Assembly: GCA_963969595.1 (NCBI GenBank)
Contig: OZ018415.1
Coordinates: 10,974,001 to 11,038,000 of the forward strand
Length of the DNA stretch: 64,000 bases
Source: Neckera pumila
Lineage: Eukaryota > Streptophyta > Bryopsida > Hypnales > Neckeraceae
Reading direction: 5' to 3'
Below are positions 1 to 11,594 of this stretch, one piece after another; position 1 is the first letter of the stretch; each line of letters starts with the position of its first letter. Under the pieces are notes generated by a model, which worked only from the letters and a program-made list of their open reading frames with translations, had not been told where the DNA came from and made no database searches. The position numbers and the translations under genes are program-made.

Positions 1-2772
1 TCACTCGTTATGCAGTAATATCTCCTAGAAAGAAAAAAAAAAAATCTTTGTGCGCAAAGCTATTCTGGTAGGGACAAAATCATTTCTGCTACCCTATTCA
101 TAGAGTGAAGTAGAATCGATGGACTGGTAGAAATCAAGAGATTGCCGTGAAATCCTTACAACATTAGAAAATGGAACAATCAAATTCTTCTAAAGAAACA
201 GAGTCTCCTTTCACACCTTATTTCACTCCCTCCTGATGCTAACTACAAGGGGTGAGAATAGAACCCGTCCATTCTGTACAACTGCATGGGTTCATATTCT
301 AAAGATATGCAAGTGCTACAACAAAAACATGATTGTGTTCAAAGCTTATAGTAAGAGCTTTACCCAATTGTTCCCGCTTTCGCTAAGGCTTCTTCGGCCT
401 TCAAGTCTGCCCATTGTGGAGCATCAATCTCATCCTGCATTGCAAATATCATTGCTCATTAGCACCGAGAAATATCAGCTCCAAAATTGGTAATTAACCA
501 GAATCAGTATGCACAGATTCCGGTACTTGAATATTCCACGTCTGCAAAAACAATGGATTGCGTGTCGGGCTGTAAGAAAAGCACCAGAAAAGCCCAATGC
601 TTATCGTTCTTGGCAGCAGTGGAGGCAGGGGACAGTGACAAAGATACAAGCAAAGCCTGCCTGTGCATGATGCACGATCTTCAATATACTCGCAGCAGTA
701 TATTACGAAGGCACCGTCGAAGTCGCTCCATCAATCCACATTGCAGCAATCCCCAGAGCAAAATTCCATGTCCCCCATATCCACTAAACCCTGTTGGAGC
801 ATACACCCTAGTAGCAGACGATCAGGACCCTTCACCCGATCGAATTCTTCGACTCTGTACAGAGAATGAAGATGGCAAGTGATTCCTCTGCCACAAGTTC
901 GAAATATCCTCGCCTTTCCACCACTTCACTAACAACAGTGCGAGAAAGTTCCAAGTGAGGATAGAACTCCAGCGGCGGTCTCGTTGTCACAGAAAAAAAG
1001 GAAAGATGGCAAGGTACAAGATCCATTCCAAATTTCCTCCGTCTACATCAATTTCAAAGTCTGTCACCTGGATAACGTCTTCACAGGGTAATACAACACC
1101 ACGATAAGGACACAGAGGAGAGTCTCCACTCAACCTCCAAATTGCACTCGATTCGCAAGAGCCTCAACATTCCACAGACAAGACTTCTACGCACCAGATC
1201 GTTCGTTCGAGGTTCGAAGACTCCCGACTCCAAAGGTCGGCACACAATCAAACTCTGACGTCGGCAACGTCACTTGGGTTACTCCGCCACGATATCATCC
1301 CATCGCTTGCTGGTACCAACAATCGAAACCAGATTTGGACGAAGAGCTGAATCTCAAAACAACGTAGCGGCCACTCCTGCCCAATCCGCCCAATCGCTGG
1401 AACCTCGGGATCTGGACCCACAAACGGTAAACTGAGCTGTACCGTGGCCCGGCAATAAACACAACCATCGGTACACTGCACGAACCTTCACAATTTCACA
1501 CGCGACAACATCCAAGCAGTCAAGCACCAGAAGCAAACTGGGCACTTGCTCACAGGGATACCGGAAGCCCGTAAGACGAGGTCTCTCTTTGAAAAACTGG
1601 CAACCATCCCACGCTCGGCGCGGGCTGCCAATGTACATTCCAAGACGTGGCTCCCCTGATTCAAATTCTTCATCCATCCGTGCGGATGAAACCCGTCGGG
1701 AAAACGCTAACTGAACTCAGTTCTAGAACTTGAATGGTGGATGAGTTCGTATTTAGTGATGTACGAACTGCACCCTTCATATGAAGGCACCTTCATGAAT
1801 GCCACTCAGCCAGTCCAGATCCATCACTTCAACGGCATTAAAATTACTGTTGTCTAATCATCACCACTGCGCGGTGCTAGAAAACGAGAGAGTTGTTCCG
1901 GAAGAAGTCAAGGCATTAAACTGGCCGTTTCCAGCAAGTGACACTGAGGATGGACAAACGGCCAGAAGTCCACTTCAGCATCCCGATAAACCCAGAATTC
2001 GTTCGTCCTGAAATTCTTGAGCACAAATCGTCTCATACGAACGCTCCATTTCTATTCTTCTATTAAAGCAACATGTAGTGTAGTACGGAGCACCAGCCAG
2101 AGTTCAAATATATGCACAGTACTAATAGTGTGTTTGCAGAAGCGTCATGATTTGGGTGGTCGTTGGAACCTGACTCTTACAAGTCCATTTCAGTACTCTC
2201 TAGATGGTACAGCTCTCTAGATTGTACGGTGACATCTGTGCTTTTGGTGATTGTATGGTTCCAGCAGGAAGTTTGAACTTTTATGACCCGGGACCACCTC
2301 TGGCAACTTCTAATACTCACATCCTCAATTGCAGCTCCGTTTCGGATAACTCAAGCCTGCAGATTCTGTCTGTAAATGTGTTGACATTCAAAAGTGACGC
2401 TGAAAGAGATCATGACAGGGCACTACTCTGCGAGGGGAGTTGATTCTCCACACTCCTACTGACAAAACCGATCATGAGATCAGCTGCTGACTGCAATTGT
2501 CGCCACACTAGTCTCGCATCCACAACACCAAAAAGAGTGACCGGGAACAGCACCTGTTACTGAAACAACACCATAAAGCTGGCGGTGGAAGAAAGCAACC
2601 TAGATCTAACCTCGGAACAATCGAACAATCGCGAGAATGGAGCAGCACTCGTCACCACGTAAATATCCTAGTAATTATACATGCACGAATTCGCAACACG
2701 TCGGGAGAATTTGCTATACTCGGAGTCTAACACCCAAGCTGTACAAAGAAAAGAGAGGCGATGGTGGTTTGT
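1..2772. other. No recognisable gene; moderate-GC region downstream of the kinase gene
   Basis: The sequence is less AT-rich than most of the window and holds several short open frames on both strands. The longest are about 130 codons at 487-882 (+) and 107 codons at 1354-1677 (-). None shows a motif I recognise, and they overlap each other in different frames. I could not chain them into an exon series with convincing splice sites. The part next to 2773 probably includes the 3' UTR of the kinase gene on the minus strand. A second spliced gene with short exons cannot be excluded. Confidence 0.4.
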
Positions 2773-4227
2773 TCACATGATCGACCAGGGCCGTCGGCGA
2801 TGGGAGGTTTGGTGCACCGACGAGGCGTGCGAGGAGTCGTCGACTGAGCGCGCACTCTCGACGCGCATGCTTTCGGACTTCTCCGCGCGCAGCTTCACTT
2901 CCTTCTGATGCTCCACGAGAAAATCCTTCCGAATGTTCCACAGCACCTCCGCGGCCTTCTTCATGCTCGGCCGGTCACCCTTCGTAGGCGCGGAGCATGC
3001 AAACGCGAGCTCGGCGACTCGGTCAATGACACTCAACGCGGGTGGCGTCCTCTCGATCTTAGGATCTAGAATGTCCGGCACTTTCGACTCCACAAACTTC
3101 CGGAACGCCCACCGCACGGTCACGCGCTCGTCGCTCGGCTTCTGCAGCATGATCGGCCGGCGCCCCGTGAAAATCTCCACGAGTAAAATGCCAAACGAGT
3201 ATACGTCGCTCTTCGTATTCAGCTGAAACGTGTTCAAGTACTCGGGATCCAAATAACCTGCAATTTCTCCAAATTAGGGTTGAATGTTTCGACAAGCAAT
3301 AGAAATCATAGAACAGAATACTGCTGAATTCCAAGCCCTAATCACACACCTGCGGTGCCCTTCACTTGCGTTGAGACATGCGTCGCCCCGACGTCCGTCG
3401 ACGGCCCGACACGCGAGAATCCAAAGTCGGCCACCTTCGCACGATAGGTTTCCGTGAGCAAAATGTTAGACGACTTGATGTCACGGTGGATGATCGGTCT
3501 GTCCGCGTACAAATGAAGGTACGTCAAAGCATGCGCAACATCAATAGCGATGTCGAGCCGCGTGCTCATGTCGAGAATCTTCCCATAGTGGCCTTCCAAG
3601 TGCTCTCCGAGGTTGCCATTGGCGACGTACTCGACGACAAGAATCCGCTCACTGCCTTCTTCCGTGTAACCAAGCAGTTTGACGAGGTTCAAATGATCCA
3701 CCTAGAGATACAACAACCAACCACTGTCACCAACAGCTCGGAGGTAAGCACGCAATGGGGAAACAGAGGAGGTGTCGCGAAACCCTAACCTGAGACAACA
3801 TCTCGACCTCGGTGCGAAACTCCACCGACAACCGCTGTTCGAACGCGTCCTTTTTTCCCCGCTTGATGGCCACCATGCGGCCGTCACGGAGGCGCCCCTT
3901 GTACACCATGCCGAACCCGCCTTGCCCGATCTTGTTCGACGGAGAGAAATTCGCAGTCGCGCGAGCAAGTTCCAGCATGGTGAACGTCTCAGCTCCCGCC
4001 GGCTTCGGCTCCATATCCTGGCTGGAATACGACTGAAATCCGCGTAAGCTGCTGTGAATCGACCCCGGGCGTTCCGCGGTGGCCGCGTACACATCCTGCA
4101 CATAAACTTTATTGCGTTTGAGCAACCCGTCGTTGTCGTCTTCGTCGGTTGTGCGCGGCGCTACACATGTGCACATCATGTTGAGGCTGTTACGTAGCCC
4201 CTGCTTCTCGCTCCGCGGTGCTTGCAT
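2773..4227 (-). CDS. CRCK: Calmodulin-binding receptor-like cytoplasmic kinase (RLCK-IV / CRCK type), 3 exons
   Basis: Serine/threonine kinase of 424 aa. Exons are 4227-3790, 3701-3350 and 3257-2773; they sum to 1,275 nt with GT-AG introns at both junctions. A polar, Ser-rich N-terminus of about 80 residues, with no signal peptide or membrane span, precedes the kinase domain. Visible motifs are the glycine loop GQGGFG (101-106), the VAIK lysine (K122), HRDIKSSN (218-225), DFG (238-240), and GYLDPEY in place of APE. The wording around RLSVEF, HLNLVKLLGY and VKGTAGYLDPEY matches Arabidopsis CRCK1-3. In that family calmodulin binds near subdomain II and the kinase acts in calcium-linked stress signalling. 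All catalytic residues are present, so it is probably active. The start is the first ATG of the open exon, and the stop is TGA. A GA-rich leader lies just upstream. CRLK-type kinases are the next best match, but this protein lacks their membrane segment. Confidence 0.93.
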
Positions 4228-4282
4228 CGCATCCCTACTACACAGCCCGGAATCTCCAAATCGCTACCATAATTCTAATCTC

Positions 4283-4317
4283 CCCTTCCCTTCCCTTCCC
4301 TTCCCCTTCCCTTTCAC
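4283..4317 (-). promoter_or_regulatory. Purine-rich (GA) tract in the kinase 5' leader
   Basis: The plus strand carries repeated cttcc units, so the kinase mRNA strand would be GGAAG-rich, about 60-90 nt before the ATG. Such GA/CT tracts are common around plant transcription starts and 5' UTRs. A regulatory role is inferred from position only. Confidence 0.4.
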
Positions 4318-4703
4318 ACTACCGACTGCAAGCTGAATCCCAACCTCGAGAACGGGTCTCCGAAACTCCGCAAACTTTGAAACTTGACACGTAGAGGCGC
4401 GATTCTCAGTGGACGCTTTTCAAATTCATTGCCGCTAAAAGCGAGACACGTCGTCTACGCCTCGCACTCCAGAATTTCACCACAGCATCCACTCATCCCT
4501 TCACAGCTTCTTCATCACCCAATTTTTTTCAAAGAAACATGGGTTTGCATGAACGGACTAGGAATGAATCCCCCCGACAAACAGGGCATCACGCAGCTCC
4601 AACTCTCTGAGCCGATTCTTGTGGTTGCCGACCCGCACCCTTGTGAATGTGCTTACCAAAAAATTGGAGTCCTCGATAGATTGAGGCTGCCCCGACCTCT
4701 GTA

Positions 4704-4779
4704 GCAGCAGCAGCAGCAGCGGAGTCAGGTGTGCCAGCAGCAGAAGCAGCAGCTTCTTCAGCTTCGTCTTCTTCTTCTT

Positions 4780-4808
<29 letters not shown>
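4704..4808. repeat. Trinucleotide microsatellites (CAG)n and (TTC)n
   Basis: A short interrupted CAG tract (about 4704-4755) is followed by a nearly perfect TTC run at about 4765-4808. The tract lies about 540 bp upstream of the kinase ATG and creates the artefactual poly-Ser, poly-Lys and poly-Arg reading frames seen here. Confidence 0.9.
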
Positions 4809-4810
<2 letters not shown>

Positions 4811-5067
4811 TTCCAGGATGCTGCTGCCACCACTGAGCTGCCCCCCCTCCCCCTTGCCACTGAAGACTTTGGCCACTGCCACCCATGCAACCATCAAAGT
4901 CGTCCACAAATCTATCAAGCACTCCGCTACAGTGCTGCACTGCTGCCCCACTCCCCCTGTTCCACTTCCGAATCGCCACTCATCACTCCTCTCACTACAG
5001 TAGTAATTACTGCACTGTATCGCTAAGCGCAACGAAGCGAATCCGAGCATGCACGAGACCAGCCCTG

Positions 5068-5092
5068 CCCGCCTGCCTGCCTGCCTGCCTGC
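5068..5092. repeat. Tetranucleotide microsatellite (CCTG)n
   Basis: About six cctg/gcct units in a row. The surrounding 4.4-5.2 kb interval is GC-moderate and holds no recognisable gene. It is probably the upstream intergenic and promoter region of the kinase gene. Confidence 0.8.
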
Positions 5093-5233
5093 AAGCGCAG
5101 CACGATGGATGCAATTTGGTCCGGACTTCCGTTCGCGACGGACCGCCCCCCCAGGTGCCACTTTTGAGGGAAGTCACCAATCACCAATTACCAATTACCG
5201 GACGAACTGGTTCGATTATTTGACTCCAGTAAG

Positions 5234-5593
5234 TTAAGTGAGCCACGGCAAAGCTAGCTGCATCTGCTTCTTCACTTCGTCCCCAAGTGGCATCGGAAAC
5301 GTCGGTTCCAACTTGGTATCTCGTATCCAGTAAGGTAATAAGTTAACAAGTTTGTGGGGGCCCATCTGCGTGGAGTCGACCTTGCCATTGACTCGGCCAC
5401 TAAAGTTGTGTTCGCACATGGTGTTAAGGGTGATGTTTGCAATGTGAATTCCATCCTCAAGTAGGTCTAAATTCGTTTCTAAGATCCTCAATAACAATAT
5501 AGTCTTCTTTAACATCAAGTGCGAACAGAGCTTAAATTTACTTTCAGTGCACTTATAGGAAAACTCCCCTTCTTCTCGAATAATCATGGACAT
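5234..5593 (-). CDS. Unrecognised 119-codon open frame, possible coding remnant
   Basis: A continuous minus-strand frame with ordinary amino-acid composition, without the low-complexity look of nearby frames. Its C-terminal half is mixed and polar. I recognise no motif, no flanking splice sites could be fixed, and it ends a few bases before the GC-richer promoter region. It may be a fragment of a transposon gene or a chance frame. Confidence 0.2.
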   Translation of the reverse strand: MSMIIREEGEFSYKCTESKFKLCSHLMLKKTILLLRILETNLDLLEDGIHIANITLNTMCEHNFSGRVNGKVDSTQMGPHKLVNLLPYWIRDTKLEPTFPMPLGDEVKKQMQLALPWLT

Positions 5594-5668
5594 GCAACCT
5601 GCTTGTGATAACTTTCATTTCTCTAATCCACTTGGCTTAAGTTTTGCCATAAAGAAGAAGACTAACCG

Positions 5669-6707
5669 TTAACCCTTAAAGTACGGAGCAACCATTTTTT
5701 GTCCAAGGAATGACAGAATCCTTGTATGTGCACTATTTCACCCTTAGGATTTTGTGTAAAGGGAAGCTCTTGGACAACAATTTGACTTCTAATGACCAAT
5801 TTTGCATTTTTTTTCTTAGCCAATGATTTTACACAGTAGTAAAAGGGATGATTTCTATGGTAAGCAAACCATCCTCTAACCCCTAAAGGACCAAGGCCTT
5901 TTTTGTGCCAAAAACACTCAAAATTACCATTTCTACAGCAAAGAGTAAGAAAATTTGAAATTTGTGTTTTTTGCACATCTAACCATAGGATCTTACATTT
6001 AACTAGTATGAGAATGTGTGGAAAAAATTTCAAAGTTTTTGACCGTACAAATTGCAAGATATCTGCATTTAAAGTAAAAAAAAAAATTCATCACATTGCG
6101 GGACTAGATTATTTGACTTTGAACCTTCTTAACTTTAATTTTTTGCACTACATAGTTTTGAGCTTTAAATTTTTATGGTGGAGAATTCAGTTGAGAGTCT
6201 AGAAAAAAAAGTTCAAAAAAACTTAATTTTTATACTTTGAAAATTTGTTAAGTAGAAGTAGGTAAAAGATAGAAGGAAAATCTAAATTATTAATATCTCT
6301 AAAATGGAATTAAAATGCACTAATCCCAATGGTGAGACTGCTCTAGCAAACAAACTAAACTATGCGGATTTTTTTTGAAAAAATATAAAAATTGCATATC
6401 CTGTAAATAAGATGATTTAATTGCCCGAAAAACAAGATTGTCCATTACTTTCTCATTACAAATTTCAAAAACTTAAATTTTAGCTTAAATCCCTCACCCC
6501 CCCCTTTCAAATTCCGAGCTATTTGGAGCATAATTTTTGTTCTCGGGCAACGATTGAAAAAAAAAATTTATTCCCTTGAAGCTAATCCGTTTTTCTATCT
6601 TCAATAAAAGGTTCAATAAATTAAGACAAAATTTAGCCCGTAGGTATCTACTTGAAATACCCATTTGTCCCCAAAAGGACAATGGGCCTTTTGGGATTAA
6701 GGGTTAA
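5669..6707. mobile_element. TTAA-bounded inverted-repeat element (piggyBac-like MITE candidate)
   Basis: The left end reads TTAACCCTTAAAG and the right end reads CTTTAATCCC-type sequence in reverse orientation: the last bases on the plus strand are gggattaagggttaa. Both ends therefore start TTAACCCTTAA when read inward. TTAA targets with CCC/GGG ends are the signature of piggyBac elements. The interior (about 5880-6080) carries a sequence repeated at 8820-9030, 10790-10997 (inverted) and 24500-24745 (inverted). No transposase frame is visible, so the copy would be non-autonomous. Confidence 0.45.
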
Positions 6708-6831
6708 TCCTAGAGTGCCACTAAGGCCAAAAAAATGGTCAATGAATGTCTTTATTGTTTAAAGAATGCACCTATTGGTCCAATAATTGGAGCATTTGAG
6801 TGATTACCTTGGTCATAGTGGCTCGTGTCCT

Positions 6832-7569
6832 TTAACCCCTAGTGACCCAAGCGACCATCTTCTAGTCATTGCCCCACTCTTTTGAGTTGCAGGTTCTCAA
6901 ATTTTTAGTCTTTTTAAAAATAATAAGTATTTCTAAAAAAATTGAGTACATTATAAATCCAATGGCGGTAATTTCATTGAACTCCAAGTTAAACCCTACC
7001 TTCTTGAATTTTTCAAAGTTAAGTGGTGTAGTGTAGTTTACAACTCATTTTTGGTGGGTCAATTTGGGCATGGATTAAAAAGTCAACAAACAATTGTGAT
7101 TCTTGCCTACTTCAAAAAGGAAAAATCCAAGGAGTTCAAGAAGAAGACAAGGGTCTCTTTTTTTTCTTAAAAACACTATTCTCATTTCAATGACCACCAT
7201 ATATTGCAAGCTTCACCATGAATTGAAAAATGCTTGGAATGTAGTGAAAATTTTACATATACATTTTCAACTTTCTTATCTTTCATTGAGCACAACAAAA
7301 ATCATTTTGAAATATTCTCACAAAGATATGCTCCTTCAGAGTGTGTTGCCTTGACCCAAATAAAACTTCAAACTTCAAATATCTTCTAAACCATGCAATC
7401 AAATAATCTGAATTTTTTTGAGGTGCTCACCTCAATGTAAACTTCAAGATTCTATGCTTACATTCTATCCAATATCAAGAAGAAATGAGCAAAAAAACTA
7501 CTTAAATTCTTGGATGTTTGATTGGTTTCAAAAGTATCTTCCATTAGATCATTGGGGTTTAAAGGTTAA
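6832..7569. mobile_element. Second TTAA-bounded element, weaker ends
   Basis: It begins TTAACCCCTAGTGACCC and ends with a reverse-oriented GGTTAA, preceded by gggtttaaa. End similarity is limited to about a dozen bases. It is assigned to the same group because of the TTAA borders and its position between two clearer members. The frames inside are short and unrecognised. Confidence 0.3.
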
Positions 7570-8817
7570 CCCTGGAAGGACGCATACGATGTTTTGTATC
7601 CTTTAGATGGTTGACCATGTTTTGTGCATATTAAAGAATGAATGATTTTCATATGCTTTTTGCATACAACTTTGTTGATCTTATAGCCAAATCATTAAGT
7701 CAATTCAAGTTTAGTTGGTTTTTAAGTTTATATAGGGTAGTTTATTAGAAAAAATGGTGCACTATCTAGTGTATTTCAATACTTTGAGGGGGGTCATTTT
7801 TAAAACTTGATTTTTAAATTGTTACAAAAGAGGTTTGCTATAAGTATGTGAGCCCCAGGGCTTTTTCTTTTGGCTCTTTGGTGCCAAATTGCACCAGAAA
7901 AAAAAAATTTGGCTAAAAAATGGTAAAAAACAATGAAGTTTTTTGCCATAAAACTTCAAATTAAAAAAAATCTTAGATGAAATCACCAAATTGTAGATGA
8001 AAACAAAACTATATACATGTGATATGTTCTATCCAATATGTGGGTGAATGCTTAAATTTGGAGCACCACTACAACATTTTTTATCGCCACTTTGGCACTT
8101 TGTAAAAAATGAAAAAAAAACCTAGTGAGCCCATGAGCCTACGGAATACTACACACCTTTGTTATATTATAGAAATCTTCTATGATTATAGGATATATAT
8201 GTTATAAATACCCATATTATAGGTGTTTATGACACATACATCTTCTATAATATGCGGTATCTATATTATAGGTATCTATATTGTAGGCTCAATATTCACA
8301 AGCTTGCATTCTTGGGCTCACATACTAGTACCATTGTTACCAAGGTAGTCACCAAAATTCTCCAATTAGTAGACCAGTAGGTGCATTTATTTTTTCTATA
8401 GTTAATAATAAAGTCATCCATCAAACCATTCTAGTCCACAGTGTCCTTAAGTTGAAAACATCCAAAATCATCCTTGTATTTGTTTTTGTAAAATAGACTT
8501 CCCTTATAGAGTCCTTCAAAAAAATGTCATTAAATTGCCTACATACTTAACTGCAATTGGTTGACTATTAATTTTCTCTAGACTTTAATTTTAGATCTAG
8601 TTATATGTTGGTTTTCGTAGCCTAGGAAGCTTCTATTTTGAAAATTCATAGAAATTACGTTTCATACCAAAAAATTCTATTTTTTTTTTTAAATTTATGA
8701 TGTTCAAATGCTAATAGTACAAAATATTTTTGTAGAAATTGGTACCTCCAAGTATGCTAAATGCTTATTTTGACAATTTGAGTTGTTTCCACCTGCCTTA
8801 CTTTGTACACTATAGGA
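7570..8817. other. AT-rich spacer without a gene
   Basis: Low-complexity AT-rich sequence. It includes a run of short direct repeats built on tatag and tctatatta between about 8160 and 8290. I see no coding frame, RNA gene or clear element end. Confidence 0.6.
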
Positions 8818-9460
8818 TTAACCCCTAAAATTTTATAATTATGTTTCACCAAAAATGCTCAAAATTGCTATTTTTAATACAAATATCAATTTTTTTGAAA
8901 TAATCTTTTTTTTGACACATGTAACTATAGGATCCTGTAGTATGCTCACTTAAGAACATGTGGTAAAAATGTCAAGAAATTTCCACTGCATGGATTGGAT
9001 GTCATAAGCATTCAAATTCACTGAAATCATTTTTTTGGCCATACAAAAACTAGAGCAAATGCACTTCACAAGCTCACTTTTTCATGAAAAAATGTCTGAA
9101 ATGGTAATGTTTCTTTGGATTCTTTTTCCTAACAAGTTCGCTACATCATTTTCACATCATTTGTTATTGAATGTACAACATATAGGAAAAAAATAGTAAG
9201 TAGAATGAAGTAGATAATGATTCAAAATACAAAATTGTTAAGAATTTCGTAATAGAATTGAAAATTTTCAGTCCCAATGGTTGCAATGTTGTAATAAACA
9301 ATCTACATCCTATAATTTTTCATTTCAAAATTATTGGAAATTGAGTGAATTAGAAGACTTCAAAGTTTATTTTAGAGTAAAGAATCCATAATTGCCCGCA
9401 AACAAAAACTCCTCATAACATTACTTTCATCTCATTGATAAAAATGGAATGATTCAAAGC

Positions 9461-9538
<78 letters not shown>

Positions 9539-9569
9539 TATATATAGATATAGATATAGATATAGATAT

Positions 9570-9605
<36 letters not shown>

Positions 9606-10997
9606 CTAGAAAATCAATTTCAAATTTTAATTTTGAAAAAAGCGATTTGTTTTAATCTGCCTAGACTGCCCATTCACAAAAGAAATGCTCCCTCTATCCC
9701 ACTAAAAAACTCTAAATCACGCAAAATTCTTATCCCACTAAAAAGCTCCGTTTCCTAATTTTGATTGTTGATTAAGATTTGGCTAGGTTGGGCAACCTTG
9801 TGGGGGCAAATCAAGCGGTTTGGGAGCATTATTTTCCTAAATTGCTTGGCCTTGCCCATATGAAGCACCTTGTACTTGTTGTACTTCCTGAGACAATAGT
9901 ATTAACAATGTATTTGGTGACCACTTAGGCGCTATTGAGATTTTTTCATGAAGGGGTTTAGATTTATTTGTTGTGGGTATTTAGGTTGGGGCACATACTT
10001 CTAATATCCCATTGTTGCCACCAACCTTTAAAGTATAAAAAAAGATGGAGCTAGCAGCATTTGCAAATTATGCTCAAAAAAGATACTTTTTGCATGAATT
10101 TTGGGTGCCTAGATAATGGCGCCTAAGCTGGAGATTTTGCATAAATCTAAATGATGGGTTACTTATTATTGAATGTATGTATCACTAGCAAAAAAGACTA
10201 AAATTGTAGTTAATCCCTCGTGGGGAAGCTTTTTGGAGGTTATTAATGGGACAAAGGAAGTAACATGTTAGGCCATCATTTTTTACTCATATTTTACAAA
10301 TGTCATGATAGTTTGTGCATATGAAAGATATTCCTTGTCTCCACCTTCCATTAAAATTTTAGCCTAAAATATGTAAATTTTCATTCACACCAGCTTGTCC
10401 AAAATTAGTATGTTGCCAAAAAAATGCATGTTGGTTCTCTACTCTAAAATAAACTTTGGAGTCCTTCATTTTATTCAATTTTAAATATTTTTTGAAAAAA
10501 ATAAAATAATTAGATGTAGATTGTTTATTACAACATTGCAACCATTGGGATTAGATTCCATAATTAAATTCTTGACAATTTCGTACTTTGAATCATTTTC
10601 TATTACTATCTACTTACTATTTTTTTCCTGTATGTTGTACAATTCCAAATGAAGTGAAATTTTCAAGCATGTACCCAACTTGTCTAGAAAAAAGAATCCA
10701 AAGAAGCAACACCATTTTGGACATTTTTTCATCAAAAAGTGAGCTTGTGAAATGTAGCTGCGTTGATTTGCATAGGGCTAAAAAAATGATTTCAGTGAAT
10801 TTGAATGCTTATATCTTGCAATCCACGCAGTAGAAATTTCTAAAGTTTTCACCACATGTTTTCAAGTCAGCATACTACAAGATCATATGGTTACATATGT
10901 CAAAAAAGTTTTTTTTCAAAAATTTGATACTTGTATTAGAAATGGTAGTTTTTGAGAGTTTTTGGTAAAAATATAGTCATAGAACTTTAGGGGTTAA
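8818..10997. mobile_element. 2.2 kb fold-back element with ~600-bp arms and TTAA borders
   Basis: The left border reads TTAACCCCTAAAA. The right border reads ctttaggggttaa, its inverse. The two arms (about 8818-9400 and 10370-10997) pair along nearly their whole length with substitutions and small indels. Shared blocks include cattcaaattcactgaaatc at about 9020 and its inverse near 10800. The centre is unrelated sequence with a long CA/TA microsatellite. TTAA borders with CCCC/GGGG ends suggest piggyBac-type mobilisation; the long arms make it a fold-back element. No transposase frame survives. Confidence 0.6.
9465..9604. repeat. Compound microsatellite (CA)n-(GATATA)n-(TA)n
   Basis: About 36 uninterrupted CA units are followed by gatata units and a pure TA tract. 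It sits in the loop of the fold-back element, a position that could extrude a cruciform. Confidence 0.95.
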
Positions 10998-11045
10998 CTT
11001 AACTTACTGCAAGTTCGATCAACAAAAGCAAGCAAGGTTTGGGGG

Positions 11046-11098
11046 GTGGGTGGGGGTCTAAAGCAGTGTTGGTAGCCTCTTGCGGAGGTAAAGACTAG
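11046..11098 (+). repeat. Left copy of the 53-bp direct repeat flanking the giant element
   Basis: Identical to 35301-35353. It starts gtgggtgggggtct and ends ggtaaagactag. Most of it equals the outer end of the small inverted-repeat element at 35311-35577, so the giant element appears to have landed inside such an element and duplicated the target. Up to 5 bp at its start may belong to the right inverted repeat by chance, giving a duplication of 48-53 bp. Confidence 0.8.
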
Positions 11099-11129
11099 CT
11101 CACCGAATTCGTTATTTTTGCACTTGGCC
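11099..11129 (+). repeat. Left terminal inverted repeat of the giant element
   Basis: It starts CTCACCGAATTCG and ends GCACTTGGCC. It runs directly into a 16-bp perfect palindrome, GCACTTGGCCAAGTGC (11120-11135), that the right end lacks. Confidence 0.75.
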
Positions 11130-11594
11130 AAGTGCACTAATTATGCAACCAAATAAGTGCATTTTTTTAATTTTCAAAAATGTGGTATACCAATTTCACA
11201 AGCAATTCAAAACTTTTCTCTTTGCCAATTGTACAACATGAATCTTCCATTTCTATTGCATATGATACACTTATATATAGTGTGGTTAAAGATGCATTTG
11301 AAAATTGTGTACATTTGTTAATTTCTAAATACATAAAGCTTTAAAAGCTTACTTCCCAATACAAACAATGCAATTATTGTTTCTTGTTTTTTTCATTTAC
11401 TTCCAGTCACATACATAATTATATTCTAAAAAAATAGAAATGGGTTTGAAAATAACACACCATCAATTTAATATTAGTCAATTGCAAAAGTAGAATAAAG
11501 TAGTCATTACACACTGAGACCAAACTATGTTGCCATTACACTCAAAATATTACTATCGATTAAGGTCACTTCCCATATAAAATCTATCACTCTA

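Noticed and set aside
3378..4047. Plus-strand open frames of 91-136 codons across the kinase gene
   Set aside because: They are antisense shadows of kinase exons.
4558..5003. Poly-Ser, poly-Lys and poly-Arg frames
   Set aside because: They are translations of the TTC/GAA microsatellite.
9465..9604. CA/TA tract as a regulatory or origin element
   Set aside because: Ordinary compound microsatellite; no further evidence.
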